From an uncultured Prevotella sp. (GTDB lineage Bacteria > Bacteroidota > Bacteroidia > Bacteroidales > Bacteroidaceae), in assembly GCA_945830055.1 (NCBI GenBank), contig CALZXH010000006.1, positions 1 to 57,300 of the forward strand: a stretch of DNA of 57,300 nucleotides. The letters are read 5' to 3'. Made by a program: the position numbers and the translations under genes. A model generated the notes under the pieces. It saw nothing but the letters and a program-made list of their open reading frames with translations, did no database searches and was not told the origin of the DNA. Positions 16,610 to 25,597 of this stretch are shown here, piece by piece. Numbering within the stretch: position 1 is the first letter of the stretch; each line of letters opens with the position of its first letter.

Positions 16610-17989
16610 ATGGAACTGAAAGACATCAAAGCAGTATATTTCCTGGGTGCCGGCGGCATAGGCATGAGCGCCATTGCCCGCTATTTCATGCACAAGGGAC
16701 TGGTGGTGGCAGGTTATGACAAGACAGCTACACCGCTGACCGGTCAGCTCACACAGGAGGGCATGAGCATCCACTATGCAGAAGACCTGACCTTGATTCC
16801 CGAACCCTGCAAGAATCCGGAGGAATGTCTGGTGATATATACCCCAGCCATTCCCGATGACAACAGGGAATTGCAATACTTCAGGGAGCATGGCTTCGAT
16901 ATACAGAAAAGGGCGCAAGTGCTGGGCACGCTGACCCGTACCCACCGCGGACTTTGTGTGGCAGGCACCCACGGCAAGACCACCACTTCTACCATGTGTG
17001 CCCACATCATGCACCAAAGCAGTGCCGACTGTAACGCCTTTCTCGGTGGCATCTCCAAGAACTACCACACCAACTATATATTGAGCCAAAGCGACTATGT
17101 GGTGATAGAAGCTGATGAGTTTGACCGCTCTTTTCATTGGTTGAGACCTTGGATGAGTGTGATTACTGCCACCGATGCCGACCATCTTGACATCTATGGC
17201 ACCAAGGAGGCATACCTGGAGAGTTTCGCCCATTACTCTTCGCTCATACAGCCCGGTGGGGCACTCATCATCCATCGCGGACTGGAGATGCAGGAACGCC
17301 TGCAACCCGGAGTGAGAAGATACGACTACTCGTTGGATAAAGGTGACTTTCATGCCGAGAACATCGTGATTGAGAACGGAGAGATAACCTTCGACTTCGT
17401 GTCACCCATCGAGCGTGTCAACAATATCCGTTTGGGACAGCCCGTGCCCATCAACATCGAGAACGGTGTGGCAGCCATGGCGATGGCACAACTCAGCGGT
17501 TGCACCGCCGACGAACTGCGTCGCGGCATGAGCACATTCCAGGGAGTGGACCGCCGCTTCGACTTCAAGATAAAGACAGACAAGACGGTGTTGCTGAGCG
17601 ATTATGCCCATCATCCGCAAGAGATATTCCAGAGTGCTTCCAGCATTCGCCAGCTCTATCGCAACCGGAAGATTACGGCGATTTTCCAGCCTCATCTCTA
17701 TACCCGTACACGCGATTTCTACAAGGAGTTTGCCAATAGTCTGAGCCAGCTCGACCGGGTGGTGCTGTGCGATATCTATCCTGCCCGCGAGGAGCCCATT
17801 CCGGGTGTCACCTCGCAGTTGATTTACGACCAGCTGAAATCTGGCGTGGAGAAAGAGATGATACGCAAGGAAGAGGTGCTCGACTACGTGCGCACCCATT
17901 CCTTCGACGTGCTTGTGATTCTCGGTGCTGGAGATCTGGACAACATGGTGCCCGAGATACAGCAGATACTGGAGGATAAAATGAAATAA
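16610..17989 (+). CDS. murC: UDP-MurNAc:L-alanine ligase MurC
   Basis: A 459-residue cytoplasmic Mur ligase catalysing the first step of peptide-stem assembly. The N-terminal VYFLGAGGIGMSAIARYF binds the UDP sugar, the P-loop is VAGTHGKTTTS near residue 120, followed by EADEFDRSFH and ATDADHLDIYG. The C-terminal domain holds GVDRRFDFK and LSDYAHHPQEI, with FQPHLYTRTRDF near 365. Length and order of motifs are those of MurC. It lies directly before ftsQ. Confidence 0.96.
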   Translation: MELKDIKAVYFLGAGGIGMSAIARYFMHKGLVVAGYDKTATPLTGQLTQEGMSIHYAEDLTLIPEPCKNPEECLVIYTPAIPDDNRELQYFREHGFDIQKRAQVLGTLTRTHRGLCVAGTHGKTTTSTMCAHIMHQSSADCNAFLGGISKNYHTNYILSQSDYVVIEADEFDRSFHWLRPWMSVITATDADHLDIYGTKEAYLESFAHYSSLIQPGGALIIHRGLEMQERLQPGVRRYDYSLDKGDFHAENIVIENGEITFDFVSPIERVNNIRLGQPVPINIENGVAAMAMAQLSGCTADELRRGMSTFQGVDRRFDFKIKTDKTVLLSDYAHHPQEIFQSASSIRQLYRNRKITAIFQPHLYTRTRDFYKEFANSLSQLDRVVLCDIYPAREEPIPGVTSQLIYDQLKSGVEKEMIRKEEVLDYVRTHSFDVLVILGAGDLDNMVPEIQQILEDKMK

Positions 17990-18001
17990 ACCAACCGTGA
18001 T

Positions 18002-18904
18002 ATGAATGTCAGAGTGAAAACCGTCATCATCGCCATTATCGACGTGACACTGGTAGCATACCTGTTTTTCGCCATCACCGTGTTCAACCGCACGGATGAT
18101 GACAGTCAGTTGTGCTCGGAGGTGGACATACAGATTCAGGATGACGTGGTGGATGGCTTTCTCGACAACAGCGAGATAGTGCGCCTGATGAAACAGTACA
18201 ATATCTATCCCATGTCGCAACCCATGGGCGGGGTGGATGTGCGCAGGATAGAGAACGTGCTGGAGAAAAGTCCTTTCATCGACTCCGTGGAGTGTTACAA
18301 GACCATCGATGCGGGTGTGGTGGTGAAACTGACCCAGCGTATGCCGCTGATAAGGGTGAAAAGCAACAACGGTGACGATTACTATATAGACAACCGCGGG
18401 GGTGTCATGCCCAATAACAAGTATGCGGGCGACCTGGTGATTGCCACAGGGGATATCACAAAACCCTATGCTTCCAAGGTGCTCAGACAGGTGGGTAACT
18501 ACATTGTCAACAGCGCCTTCTGGCACAACCAGGTGGAGCAGTTGCATGTGTTGTCCGATGGCTCTATCGAGATGGTACCGCGTGTGGGAAACCATATCGT
18601 GTATCTGGGAGCACCCGTCAACATCCCTGAAAAACTGGATCGCCTTGACAAGTTCTACAGATACGGACTGAAAGAGGCGGGATGGAACAAGTACGAGATG
18701 ATCAACGTGGAGTTCTCCAACCAGATTATCTGCAAGAAGAGACCGAAGAAACCTCATGCTGCCGTTCCTGTGGCGGCACCTCAGCCTGTACCTCAACAGG
18801 TACATCCGCAACAACCTACGGGAGAACAGCAGGGCGCCCCAGACGGACAGAAATCCAATAAGGTATCGGAATCCAAGAAAGAAAACAATAAGATAACAAG
18901 ATAA
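18002..18904 (+). CDS. ftsQ: Cell-division protein FtsQ
   Basis: A 300-residue bitopic protein. One membrane helix lies near the N terminus (VIIAIIDVTLVAYLFFAITV, about 8-27), followed by a periplasmic POTRA-like region (IVRLMKQYNIYPMSQPMGGV and VEKSPFIDSVECY-like turn) and the FtsQ beta domain. The tail from about residue 245 is low complexity, rich in Pro, Gln and Lys. Position between murC and ftsA is decisive, since FtsQ sequences diverge strongly. It should connect FtsL-type partners to the divisome. Confidence 0.88.
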   Translation: MNVRVKTVIIAIIDVTLVAYLFFAITVFNRTDDDSQLCSEVDIQIQDDVVDGFLDNSEIVRLMKQYNIYPMSQPMGGVDVRRIENVLEKSPFIDSVECYKTIDAGVVVKLTQRMPLIRVKSNNGDDYYIDNRGGVMPNNKYAGDLVIATGDITKPYASKVLRQVGNYIVNSAFWHNQVEQLHVLSDGSIEMVPRVGNHIVYLGAPVNIPEKLDRLDKFYRYGLKEAGWNKYEMINVEFSNQIICKKRPKKPHAAVPVAAPQPVPQQVHPQQPTGEQQGAPDGQKSNKVSESKKENNKITR

Positions 18905-18918
18905 TACAGACGAAGAAA

Positions 18919-20370
18919 ATGGCAGCAAAGGAATTTATCGTGGCAATAGAACTTGGCTCATCCAAGATGACCGGTATTGCAGGAACAAAAAATCTCGACG
19001 GTAGCATCAATGTGCTCGCCGTGGTGAAGGAAAACTCCTCGTCGTTCATTCACAAGGGAGTGGTATATAATATCGACAGAACGGCGCAGTGCCTCTCGAA
19101 TATCGTGAAGAAACTTACCATGCAGCTCAAGACGGAAATCACGCAGGTATATGTCGGTGTGGGCGGACAATCCATCCGTAGTCTGCGCAACGTCATCACC
19201 AAGAACCTGGCTATGGAGACCAAGGTGACCCAAGACATGGTGATAGAGCTGATGGATGCCAACCGCAATATGTCTTATCCCGACCAGGAGATTCTGGATG
19301 CTGCCGTGCAGGAATACAAGGTGGACAACCAGTATCAGATGGATCCTGTGGGCATCCAGTGCAAGAGGTTGGAAGGGAATTTCCTCAATATCCTGGGGCG
19401 CAAGACATTCTACAACAACCTCAACAGATGCTTTGAAACTGCCGGAGTGGCCATCGCCGAGATGTATCTGGCACCCCTTGCCCTTGCCGACAGTGTACTT
19501 ACCGAGGCAGAGAAACGCTCGGGCTGCGCCTTGGTGGATATAGGTTCTGATACTGTCACCGTCTCTGTATATAGCAAGAATGTTCTGCGCCACCTGTCTG
19601 TATTGCCTTTGGGTAGCGGCAACATCACCAAGGATATTGCCTCACTGCAGATAGAGGAGAACGAGGCAGAGAAGATGAAACTCAAGTACGGCAGTGCCTA
19701 TACCGAGAGTGCCGACATCGACAACACCATGATGCTGCCCATTGACCAGGAAAGGAAGATCGAGAGCCACAAGTTCATCGAGATAGTGGAGAGTCGTCTG
19801 GAAGAAATCATCGAGAACGTGCTCCATCAGATTCCTACCGAATATACCGACAAACTGCTGGGAGGCATCATCCTTACGGGTGGCGGTTCCAATATGAAGA
19901 ACATTGAAAAGGCCTTCGCCAACCACGCGCATATCGACAAGATACGTATCGCCAAGTTCGTTACCCAAACGGTCACTTCCAACAATCCGGAAATTACTGC
20001 ACGTAACGGTATGATGAACACCGTGCTGGGCTTGTTGGCGAAAGGCGATATGAACTGTGCAGGAGGTTCAGCCGCCGATGGCGACCTGTTTACTGCTGCC
20101 AAGCAACCTGCCGCTGCTGCTGAGCGTACCAAGGCAAGGCAGGCGATAGAAACACCTACGGGAGTGGTGCGCACCGAGGCTGAAAAACAGCAGGCAGAGG
20201 AAGAGGCTCGCCGCAAACGCGAAGAGGAGGAGCGGATAGCAAGGGAAAGAGCCGAAGAGGAAGAGCGCAAACGCCGTGAGGAACGCAAGAAGAAGAGCTT
20301 GTTCTATAAATGCGTCAACGGTCTGAAACGCCTGGGAGAAACCATGACCAAGGAGGAAACGGATAACTAA
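18919..20370 (+). CDS. ftsA: Cell-division ATPase FtsA
   Basis: A 483-residue actin-like protein that tethers FtsZ to the membrane. The phosphate-1 region is IVAIELGSSKMTGI (residues 7-20), later motifs are CALVDIGSDTVTVSVY near 205 and GGIILTGGGSNMKNIEKAF near 320. The last 75 residues have a very charged Glu/Arg/Lys stretch (EEARRKREEEERIARERAEE) that should be a long helix. This is followed by a short amphipathic end (LFYKCVNGLKRLGETM) that can act as the membrane-targeting sequence. Encoded 20 bases before ftsZ. Confidence 0.95.
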   Translation: MAAKEFIVAIELGSSKMTGIAGTKNLDGSINVLAVVKENSSSFIHKGVVYNIDRTAQCLSNIVKKLTMQLKTEITQVYVGVGGQSIRSLRNVITKNLAMETKVTQDMVIELMDANRNMSYPDQEILDAAVQEYKVDNQYQMDPVGIQCKRLEGNFLNILGRKTFYNNLNRCFETAGVAIAEMYLAPLALADSVLTEAEKRSGCALVDIGSDTVTVSVYSKNVLRHLSVLPLGSGNITKDIASLQIEENEAEKMKLKYGSAYTESADIDNTMMLPIDQERKIESHKFIEIVESRLEEIIENVLHQIPTEYTDKLLGGIILTGGGSNMKNIEKAFANHAHIDKIRIAKFVTQTVTSNNPEITARNGMMNTVLGLLAKGDMNCAGGSAADGDLFTAAKQPAAAAERTKARQAIETPTGVVRTEAEKQQAEEEARRKREEEERIARERAEEEERKRREERKKKSLFYKCVNGLKRLGETMTKEETDN

Positions 20371-20390
20371 TAAGAGGAAGGGAAAGAACT

Positions 20391-21731
20391 ATGACAGAGA
20401 TAGATAACAACATGGGAGCATTGGATTTCGGAGCTCCTGAAAAGGAAAACAGCATCATTAAGGTGATTGGTGTAGGTGGAGGAGGCGGTAACGCCGTGAA
20501 CCACATGTATCGCGAAGGCATCCACGATGTGTCATTCGTGGTGTGCAATACCGACAAGCAGGCACTCAACGACAGTCCTGTGCCTGTGCATCTGCAGTTG
20601 GGCGTAGAGGGTCTTGGTGCCGGAAACAAGCCTGATGTGGCACGGACTGCTGCTGAAGAGAGCATCGAAGACATCAAGAACATGCTCAATGACGGCACAC
20701 GCATGGCGTTCATCACTGCCGGTATGGGCGGTGGCACCGGTACGGGAGCAGCTCCTGTCATTGCCCGTGTGAGCAAGGAGATGGGAATCCTCACCGTAGG
20801 TATTGTTACTATTCCTTTCCGTTTTGAAGGCGACCGCAAGATTGACCAGGCACTGGATGGTGTAGAGCAGATGGCAAAACATGTGGATGCGCTGCTGGTC
20901 ATCAACAACGAGCGCCTGCGTGCCATTTATCCCGAACTCACTGTCCTCGATGCTTTTGGTAAGGCTGACGACACGCTGAGTGTGGCAGCCAAGAGCATAG
21001 CGGAGATCATTACCGTACACGGACTTATCAACCTCGACTTCAACGATGTGAAGACGGTGCTCAAGGACGGTGGTGTTGCCATCATGTCCACAGGTTACGG
21101 TGAGGGAGAGGGACGTGTGAAGAAGGCCATCGAGGATGCCCTCAACTCACCCTTGCTCAATGAGAATGATGTGTATAACTCCAAGAAGATTCTGCTCAGC
21201 ATCTCGTTCTCCGGTGGCAAAGACGGCAAGGAGTCGCTGATGATGGAAGAGATGAACGATGTGAATGACTTCATGGCAAAGTTCGGCGACTTTGAAATCA
21301 AGTGGGGTATAGCCACCGACCCCGAACTGGGCAAGAAGGTGAAGGTTACTATCCTTGCCACCGGCTTCGGCATACAGAATGTGGATGGTATGGACGGCCA
21401 TCTGAAACGCCATACCCAGGAGGAGGCCAACCGTATCGCGGAGGTGCAGGAGAAGATTGCCCGCAACGAGGATAGGCGCAACCGCTATTATGGCGACGGA
21501 AACACCAATGCGCGCTATAAGCGTCGCCCACATATCTATCTGTTCCGTCAGGAGGACCTGGACAACGACGATATCATCTCTGCCGTGGAATCCACACCCA
21601 CCTATAAGCGCACCCGGGAAACCTTGGACAGCATCCGGAGCCAGTCGTATGGCGATGGAGGGCACCAGCAGGAAACTCCTGCTGAGCAGGAATCGAGCGA
21701 GAGTGTTTCGGGTGTCATCTCGTTTGCATAA
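20391..21731 (+). CDS. ftsZ: Cell-division GTPase FtsZ
   Basis: A 446-residue tubulin homologue that forms the cytokinetic ring. The nucleotide-binding loop VIGVGGGGGNAVNHM lies at about 25-39, the tubulin signature GGGTGTGAAPV at 113-123, and the synergy loop NLDFNDVKTVL near 216. The C-terminal part after about residue 330 is variable: a charged linker, then a conserved-looking YLFRQEDLDNDDIISAVE stretch and a Glu/Ser-rich tail ending ISFA. No textbook C-terminal peptide of the E. coli type is seen. Last core gene of the dcw cluster. Confidence 0.97.
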   Translation: MTEIDNNMGALDFGAPEKENSIIKVIGVGGGGGNAVNHMYREGIHDVSFVVCNTDKQALNDSPVPVHLQLGVEGLGAGNKPDVARTAAEESIEDIKNMLNDGTRMAFITAGMGGGTGTGAAPVIARVSKEMGILTVGIVTIPFRFEGDRKIDQALDGVEQMAKHVDALLVINNERLRAIYPELTVLDAFGKADDTLSVAAKSIAEIITVHGLINLDFNDVKTVLKDGGVAIMSTGYGEGEGRVKKAIEDALNSPLLNENDVYNSKKILLSISFSGGKDGKESLMMEEMNDVNDFMAKFGDFEIKWGIATDPELGKKVKVTILATGFGIQNVDGMDGHLKRHTQEEANRIAEVQEKIARNEDRRNRYYGDGNTNARYKRRPHIYLFRQEDLDNDDIISAVESTPTYKRTRETLDSIRSQSYGDGGHQQETPAEQESSESVSGVISFA

Positions 21732-21776
21732 ATAAGGAAACGGTCATTCAAGATAAAACTCTAATACAATCAAGCA

Positions 21777-22226
21777 ATGGAACTATTTGAACAAGTGAGC
21801 AAAGACATCGTTCAGGCGATGAAAGCAAAGGATAAGGTGCGTTTGGAAGCACTGCGCAACATCAAGAAGGTATTTATTGAGGCAAAGACTGCCCCCGGTG
21901 CCAACGACACGCTGGAGGATGCAGCAGCTCTGAAGATACTGCAGAAACTGTCCAAGCAGGGCAGGGATGCCGCCGAACTGTACAACCAGCAAAACCGTGC
22001 CGACCTGGCAGAGGCCGAGATGGCGCAGGTCAATGTGATTGAGTCGTACCTGCCCAAGGCAATGACTGCCGAGGAGATTGAGGCAGCGGTGAAAGCCATC
22101 ATAGCAGAAACGGGCGCACAGAGTATCAAGGAGATGGGAAAGGTGATGGGAGTGGCAAGCAAGCAGTTGGCAGGCAAGGCTTCCGGAAATGCCATCTCTG
22201 AAGTGGTAAAGCGCTTGCTGGCATAA
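21777..22226 (+). CDS. yqeY: GatB/YqeY domain protein
   Basis: A 149-residue small cytoplasmic protein of the YqeY family, related to the tail domain of the GatB subunit of tRNA amidotransferase. It begins LFEQVSKDIVQAMKAKDKVR and ends with the family-typical MGKVMGVASKQLAGKASGNA. YqeY proteins may assist tRNA-dependent amidation or act elsewhere; the function is not settled. It lies 45 bases after ftsZ on the same strand and probably shares its transcript. Confidence 0.88.
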   Translation: MELFEQVSKDIVQAMKAKDKVRLEALRNIKKVFIEAKTAPGANDTLEDAAALKILQKLSKQGRDAAELYNQQNRADLAEAEMAQVNVIESYLPKAMTAEEIEAAVKAIIAETGAQSIKEMGKVMGVASKQLAGKASGNAISEVVKRLLA

Positions 22227-22240
22227 ACTCTTTTCGGTGC

Positions 22241-22942
22241 ATGAGACTTTTCCTGTGCCGGCGTGATGCGCTCCTTTTGGTTGTCTTGCTGACAATCTTG
22301 TTGGGAGGCGTAGCGTGTGTAATATTGCTGAAACCGCAACCGAAGCGGCATGAATGGGCAGCGACCGAGGCCGATTCATGCCGCTTTGCCATGGCAGACA
22401 GTGCCCGCCGTAGCTATCCCCAAAGATATGACAGGAAAAAACGGGTTCAGTCTGAAAAGCGGTATAGGTACAACGCTTATCAGTCAACCCGACGGAAATC
22501 ATGGAGCAGCCATGCCTCTCATCTATACCCTAAGAGTGTGAAGTTCCGTACCGATACGGTACTCAATCTCAATACAGCCGATACCGCACTGTTGCAACGT
22601 GTGCCGGGCATAGGTCCTTATTGGGCGCGCCGTATAGTGGATTACCGCAACAGGTTGGGCGGGTTTGTAAGTCCTGCCCAACTGGATGAAATCGACTCTT
22701 CCCTGATACATTGCCACAGATGGTTCCATGTCTCGGCACCATCGTGCCGACGCCTTGCCATCAACCGTGCAGCTTTCCGTACCTTGTACCACCATCCCTA
22801 TCTCGACTATGAGCAGGTGTGTCAGGTGATGGACTACCGTCGCAGACACGGCTCTCTTTCTTCTCTTTCCACCCTGCTGATGCTTCCTGCCTTTTCTCCC
22901 GCCGACACCCTGCGCTTGAAACCCTACCTCTCGTTCGAATAA
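22241..22942 (+). CDS. Helix-hairpin-helix (ComEA-like) membrane-anchored protein
   Basis: A 233-residue protein with an N-terminal membrane segment (ALLLVVLLTILLGGVACVILL, about residues 10-30) and an Arg/Lys/Tyr-rich linker. The first helix-hairpin-helix repeat is LNLNTADTALLQRVPGIG with PYWARRIVDYRNRLGGF (about 115-150). A second, weaker one follows (HHPYLDYEQVCQVMDYRRRHG, about 185-205). This is the layout of ComEA-like DNA-binding proteins, which in other bacteria bind incoming DNA in the periplasm. Here the role is inferred only from the domain. It follows yqeY after 14 bases. Confidence 0.78.
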   Translation: MRLFLCRRDALLLVVLLTILLGGVACVILLKPQPKRHEWAATEADSCRFAMADSARRSYPQRYDRKKRVQSEKRYRYNAYQSTRRKSWSSHASHLYPKSVKFRTDTVLNLNTADTALLQRVPGIGPYWARRIVDYRNRLGGFVSPAQLDEIDSSLIHCHRWFHVSAPSCRRLAINRAAFRTLYHHPYLDYEQVCQVMDYRRRHGSLSSLSTLLMLPAFSPADTLRLKPYLSFE

Positions 22943-23042
22943 ATCTCCCTCAAAGGTCAAACATTTTGAGATTTGTGTCGTTTTCCGCTAAAAGCCCGCT
23001 TCTAATGTCATATTGAATTGCCGCGATGGAAGGGGTGGAAAA

Positions 23043-23078
23043 GAAAAAGGCAACCGGAATAACCGATTGCCTTTTTTG
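23043..23078 (-). terminator. Terminator after tRNA-Pro, possibly bidirectional
   Basis: GGCAACCGG and CCGATTGCC form a stem around a short AATAA-type loop, with A runs on the left and T runs on the right. The reverse-strand reading ends the tRNA transcript; the forward reading could end the HhH gene transcript. Confidence 0.7.
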
Positions 23079-23152
23079 GTCGGGATGAGGCGACTCGAAC
23101 GCCCGACCCCTACGTCCCGAACGTAGTGCGCTACCAACTGCGCTACATCCCG
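23077..23152 (-). tRNA. tRNA-Pro (anticodon CGG)
   Basis: Read on the reverse strand, the acceptor stem CGGGATG pairs with CATCCCG, the D stem is GCGC/GCGC, and the anticodon stem CTACG/CGTAG encloses the 7-base loop TTCGGGA with anticodon CGG (reads CCG, proline). The T arm is GGGCG-TTCGAGT-CGCCT. The discriminator base A is followed by an encoded CCA, giving 76 bases. A hairpin terminator overlaps the 3' end. The gene stands alone between the HhH gene and murF. Confidence 0.95.
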
Positions 23153-23261
23153 TGCCTTAAGCGGTGCAAAGGTACATTAAAAAAATGAGAATGCAATGTT
23201 TTTTCCGTTTTTTATTCGTACTGTCCTTTCCCTGTCAGTCGTTCCTGCATTCTCAGCCTCC

Positions 23262-24560
23262 TTACAGCAGTTCTTTCAGTGGAGCCAGTTTCATGCTGTT
23301 GCTCCCCTTGATAAGAATGTATTTGTGGCGGGGCTGCTCCTGGCGGATGGCTTCTTTTACCTCCTCGGCATCCGCAAAGTGGCGGTAGGGTGACAGGGTG
23401 GCGGCAAACTCGCTTCCCACCAACCATACATCGGTGAAACCGTAGGATTTCAGCAGATCCACTATTTTCTGATGCTCCTCGTGGCTCACCTCACCCAATT
23501 CCTTCATATCGCCGAGAATCAGCATTTTCCCTTCCACCTCCATCAGATGGAAATTGGTGATGGCAGCTTCCATGCTGGTGGGGTTGGCGTTGTAGGCATC
23601 CATCACTAAATGGTTGTATGCTGTGGTGTCCAGTTGCGAACGGTTATTTCCCGGTATATAATGCTCTAACGCGTGGTTTATCTGTGAGGGTGTCACTCCG
23701 AAGTGCAGTCCTATAGCTGCAGCCGCAAGCATGTTAAGCAGGTTGTAACTTCCAATCAGGTGCGTCTGTACCGTGTAGGCATTGCCCACTGGGTCGTACC
23801 AGCGGAAGCATAGGGTGGGGGCACACTGCACCGTCTCGCCTTTCACTTGAGGAGGCGTTGTGCCGTCTGCAGTGCCATAGGTTATCTGCTTCAGTCCCCT
23901 TGCCAATGCTGTGAGGTGGGTATTGCCATTATCAATAAACACCATTCCATCGGGGCGGGTACGCAGGAAGTCATACAGTTCTCCCTTGGTTCTCACCACT
24001 CCCTCAAACGAACCGAAACCCTGCAGATGTGCCCTGCCCACGTTGGTGATGATGCCGTAGTCGGGTTCGGCTAATTCTACCAGGGTCTTGATGTCACCCG
24101 GGTGGCTCGCCCCCATCTCAATCACTGCTATCTCGTGCTCCCTGTCCAGTTGCAGCAATGTCTTGGGTACTCCGATGTCATTGTTCAGGTTGCCCTGGGT
24201 GAACAGCACCCTGTACTTCTCTTTCAGTACGGCAGCCACCAGTTCCTTGGTGGTAGTCTTCCCGTTGGTACCCGTGATGCCTATTACGGGGATGTGGCAG
24301 TGGCGGCGGTGCTCCCTTGCCAGCAGTTGCAGGGTGCGCAGGCAGTCGTCGGTCACGATGAAACGGTCGTTTTCCGCATATTCAGGTTCGTCGATGACGG
24401 CATAGGCACATCCCTTTTCGAGAGCACTTCTGGCAAACCGGTTGCCGTTGAAGTTGGCTCCTTTCAGTGCGAAGAAGATAGAACCCTCCGGACAGTCTCT
24501 GCTGTCGGTGGTCACCACAGGGTGCTCTGTGAAGATGGCGTATAGTTGTTCGATGCTCAT
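23262..24560 (-). CDS. murF: UDP-MurNAc-tripeptide:D-Ala-D-Ala ligase MurF
   Basis: A Mur ligase of about 432 residues that completes the UDP-MurNAc-pentapeptide in the cytoplasm. The start at 24560 (MSIEQLYAIFTEHPVVTTDS) fits the family; an ATG 33 bases upstream is also open. Motifs are FALKGANFNGNRFA, the P-loop [37 protein letters not shown] and VMDAYNANPTSME. It lies about 1 kb outside the dcw cluster, on the opposite strand with its own promoter. In many bacteria it would sit between murE and mraY. No second copy is seen in the cluster here. Confidence 0.95.
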   Translation of the reverse strand: MSIEQLYAIFTEHPVVTTDSRDCPEGSIFFALKGANFNGNRFARSALEKGCAYAVIDEPEYAENDRFIVTDDCLRTLQLLAREHRRHCHIPVIGITGTNGKTTTKELVAAVLKEKYRVLFTQGNLNNDIGVPKTLLQLDREHEIAVIEMGASHPGDIKTLVELAEPDYGIITNVGRAHLQGFGSFEGVVRTKGELYDFLRTRPDGMVFIDNGNTHLTALARGLKQITYGTADGTTPPQVKGETVQCAPTLCFRWYDPVGNAYTVQTHLIGSYNLLNMLAAAAIGLHFGVTPSQINHALEHYIPGNNRSQLDTTAYNHLVMDAYNANPTSMEAAITNFHLMEVEGKMLILGDMKELGEVSHEEHQKIVDLLKSYGFTDVWLVGSEFAATLSPYRHFADAEEVKEAIRQEQPRHKYILIKGSNSMKLAPLKELL

Positions 24561-24604
24561 AACGGTATAAGGGGAAACAGCTTCCCCACTCAATTTTATT
24601 GCTG

Positions 24605-24612
24605 CAAAAGTA
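24605..24612 (-). promoter_or_regulatory. -7 box of murF promoter
   Basis: On the reverse strand this reads TACTTTTG, matching TAnnTTTG, 45 bases before the murF ATG at 24560. It lies back to back with the folP promoter. Confidence 0.6.
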
Positions 24613-24655
24613 CAAAGTTTTCTGTGATTTAAAGTGTCTTTTCATATTTATATTG

Positions 24656-24663
24656 TAAATTTG
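24656..24663 (+). promoter_or_regulatory. -7 box of folP-cdaA promoter
   Basis: TAAATTTG matches TAnnTTTG, 40 bases before the ATG at 24704. A clear -33 TTTG is not seen. It is divergent from the murF promoter. Confidence 0.55.
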
Positions 24664-24703
24664 CAAGCATAACGGGTGCCGTAACAAAGCGGTTCTGATA
24701 ACC

Positions 24704-25591
24704 ATGCACACCATGCAACAACCTCTTCCCTATACCCTCAATGTCGGTGGCAGACTCCTTTCGCTTGCCACGCCACAGGTGATGGGTATTCTCAACTGTA
24801 CCCCCGACTCCTTCTATGCAGGCAGTCGTAAACAGGCGGAGGCAGAGATTGCCGGTCGCGTGAATCAGATTGTGGCTGAGGGAGGTACCATCATCGACGT
24901 GGGTGCCTTTTCTACCCGTCCGGGAGCCGAGCAGGTGAGCGAGGAAGAAGAGATGTGCCGCCTTCGCCATGCCTTGCAGATACTGCGTCGCGAGCAGCCA
25001 GGTGCTGTGGTCAGCGTGGATACCTTCCGTCCGGATGTGGCAAGGATGGCTGTGGAAGAGTATGGTGTGGCGATCATCAACGATGTGAGCGAGGGCAATG
25101 TCAACGGAGCCTTCGGAGGTACCGCCGGCTCTCATGCCGCTCCCGAGGTGCTTGCAGCCGACGGCTATCCAGCCATGTTCCGCATGGTAGCGCGTCTTAA
25201 GGTACCTTATATCCTGATGTCGGTGCAGCCCACCCTGCACGATATGCTCATGGCTTTCTCGCGTGAGGTGCAGCAGCTACACAGTCTTGGCGTGGCGGAT
25301 ATAATCCTCGATCCTGGCTTCGGTTTCGGAAAGACGCTGGAGCAGAACTACCGGCTGATGTCCCAGTTGCGCGAACTGCAGGTACTGCAATGCCCCCTGC
25401 TGGTGGGTGTGTCACGCAAGTCCATGGTGTTCCGTTTGCTGGGCGGTACCCCTGCCGAGGCCCTCAACGGCACCACCGTGCTCCACACCATCGCCCTGCA
25501 ACAGGGTGCTCATATACTGAGGGTACATGATGTGCGCGAGGCGGTGGAAGCAGTAAAGATAGTGAGTCAAATCTACCCTGAAACAACCTGA
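24704..25591 (+). CDS. folP: Dihydropteroate synthase FolP
   Basis: A 295-residue TIM-barrel enzyme condensing p-aminobenzoate with dihydropterin pyrophosphate in folate synthesis, the target of sulfonamides. Signatures are VMGILNCTPDSFYAGSR (about residues 27-43), GAFSTRPGAEQVSEEEE, SVDTFRPDVAR, IINDVSEG and DPGFGFGKTLEQN. An ATG three codons downstream could also be the start. The gene runs into cdaA after 6 bases; the folP-cdaA pairing is common in Bacteroidales. Confidence 0.95.
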   Translation: MHTMQQPLPYTLNVGGRLLSLATPQVMGILNCTPDSFYAGSRKQAEAEIAGRVNQIVAEGGTIIDVGAFSTRPGAEQVSEEEEMCRLRHALQILRREQPGAVVSVDTFRPDVARMAVEEYGVAIINDVSEGNVNGAFGGTAGSHAAPEVLAADGYPAMFRMVARLKVPYILMSVQPTLHDMLMAFSREVQQLHSLGVADIILDPGFGFGKTLEQNYRLMSQLRELQVLQCPLLVGVSRKSMVFRLLGGTPAEALNGTTVLHTIALQQGAHILRVHDVREAVEAVKIVSQIYPETT

Positions 25592-25597
25592 TAGTCC

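Noticed and set aside
17402..18928. 508-codon reverse-strand frame across murC and ftsQ
   Set aside because: Shadow of two well-supported genes; composition is His/Val/Leu-rich with no family features.
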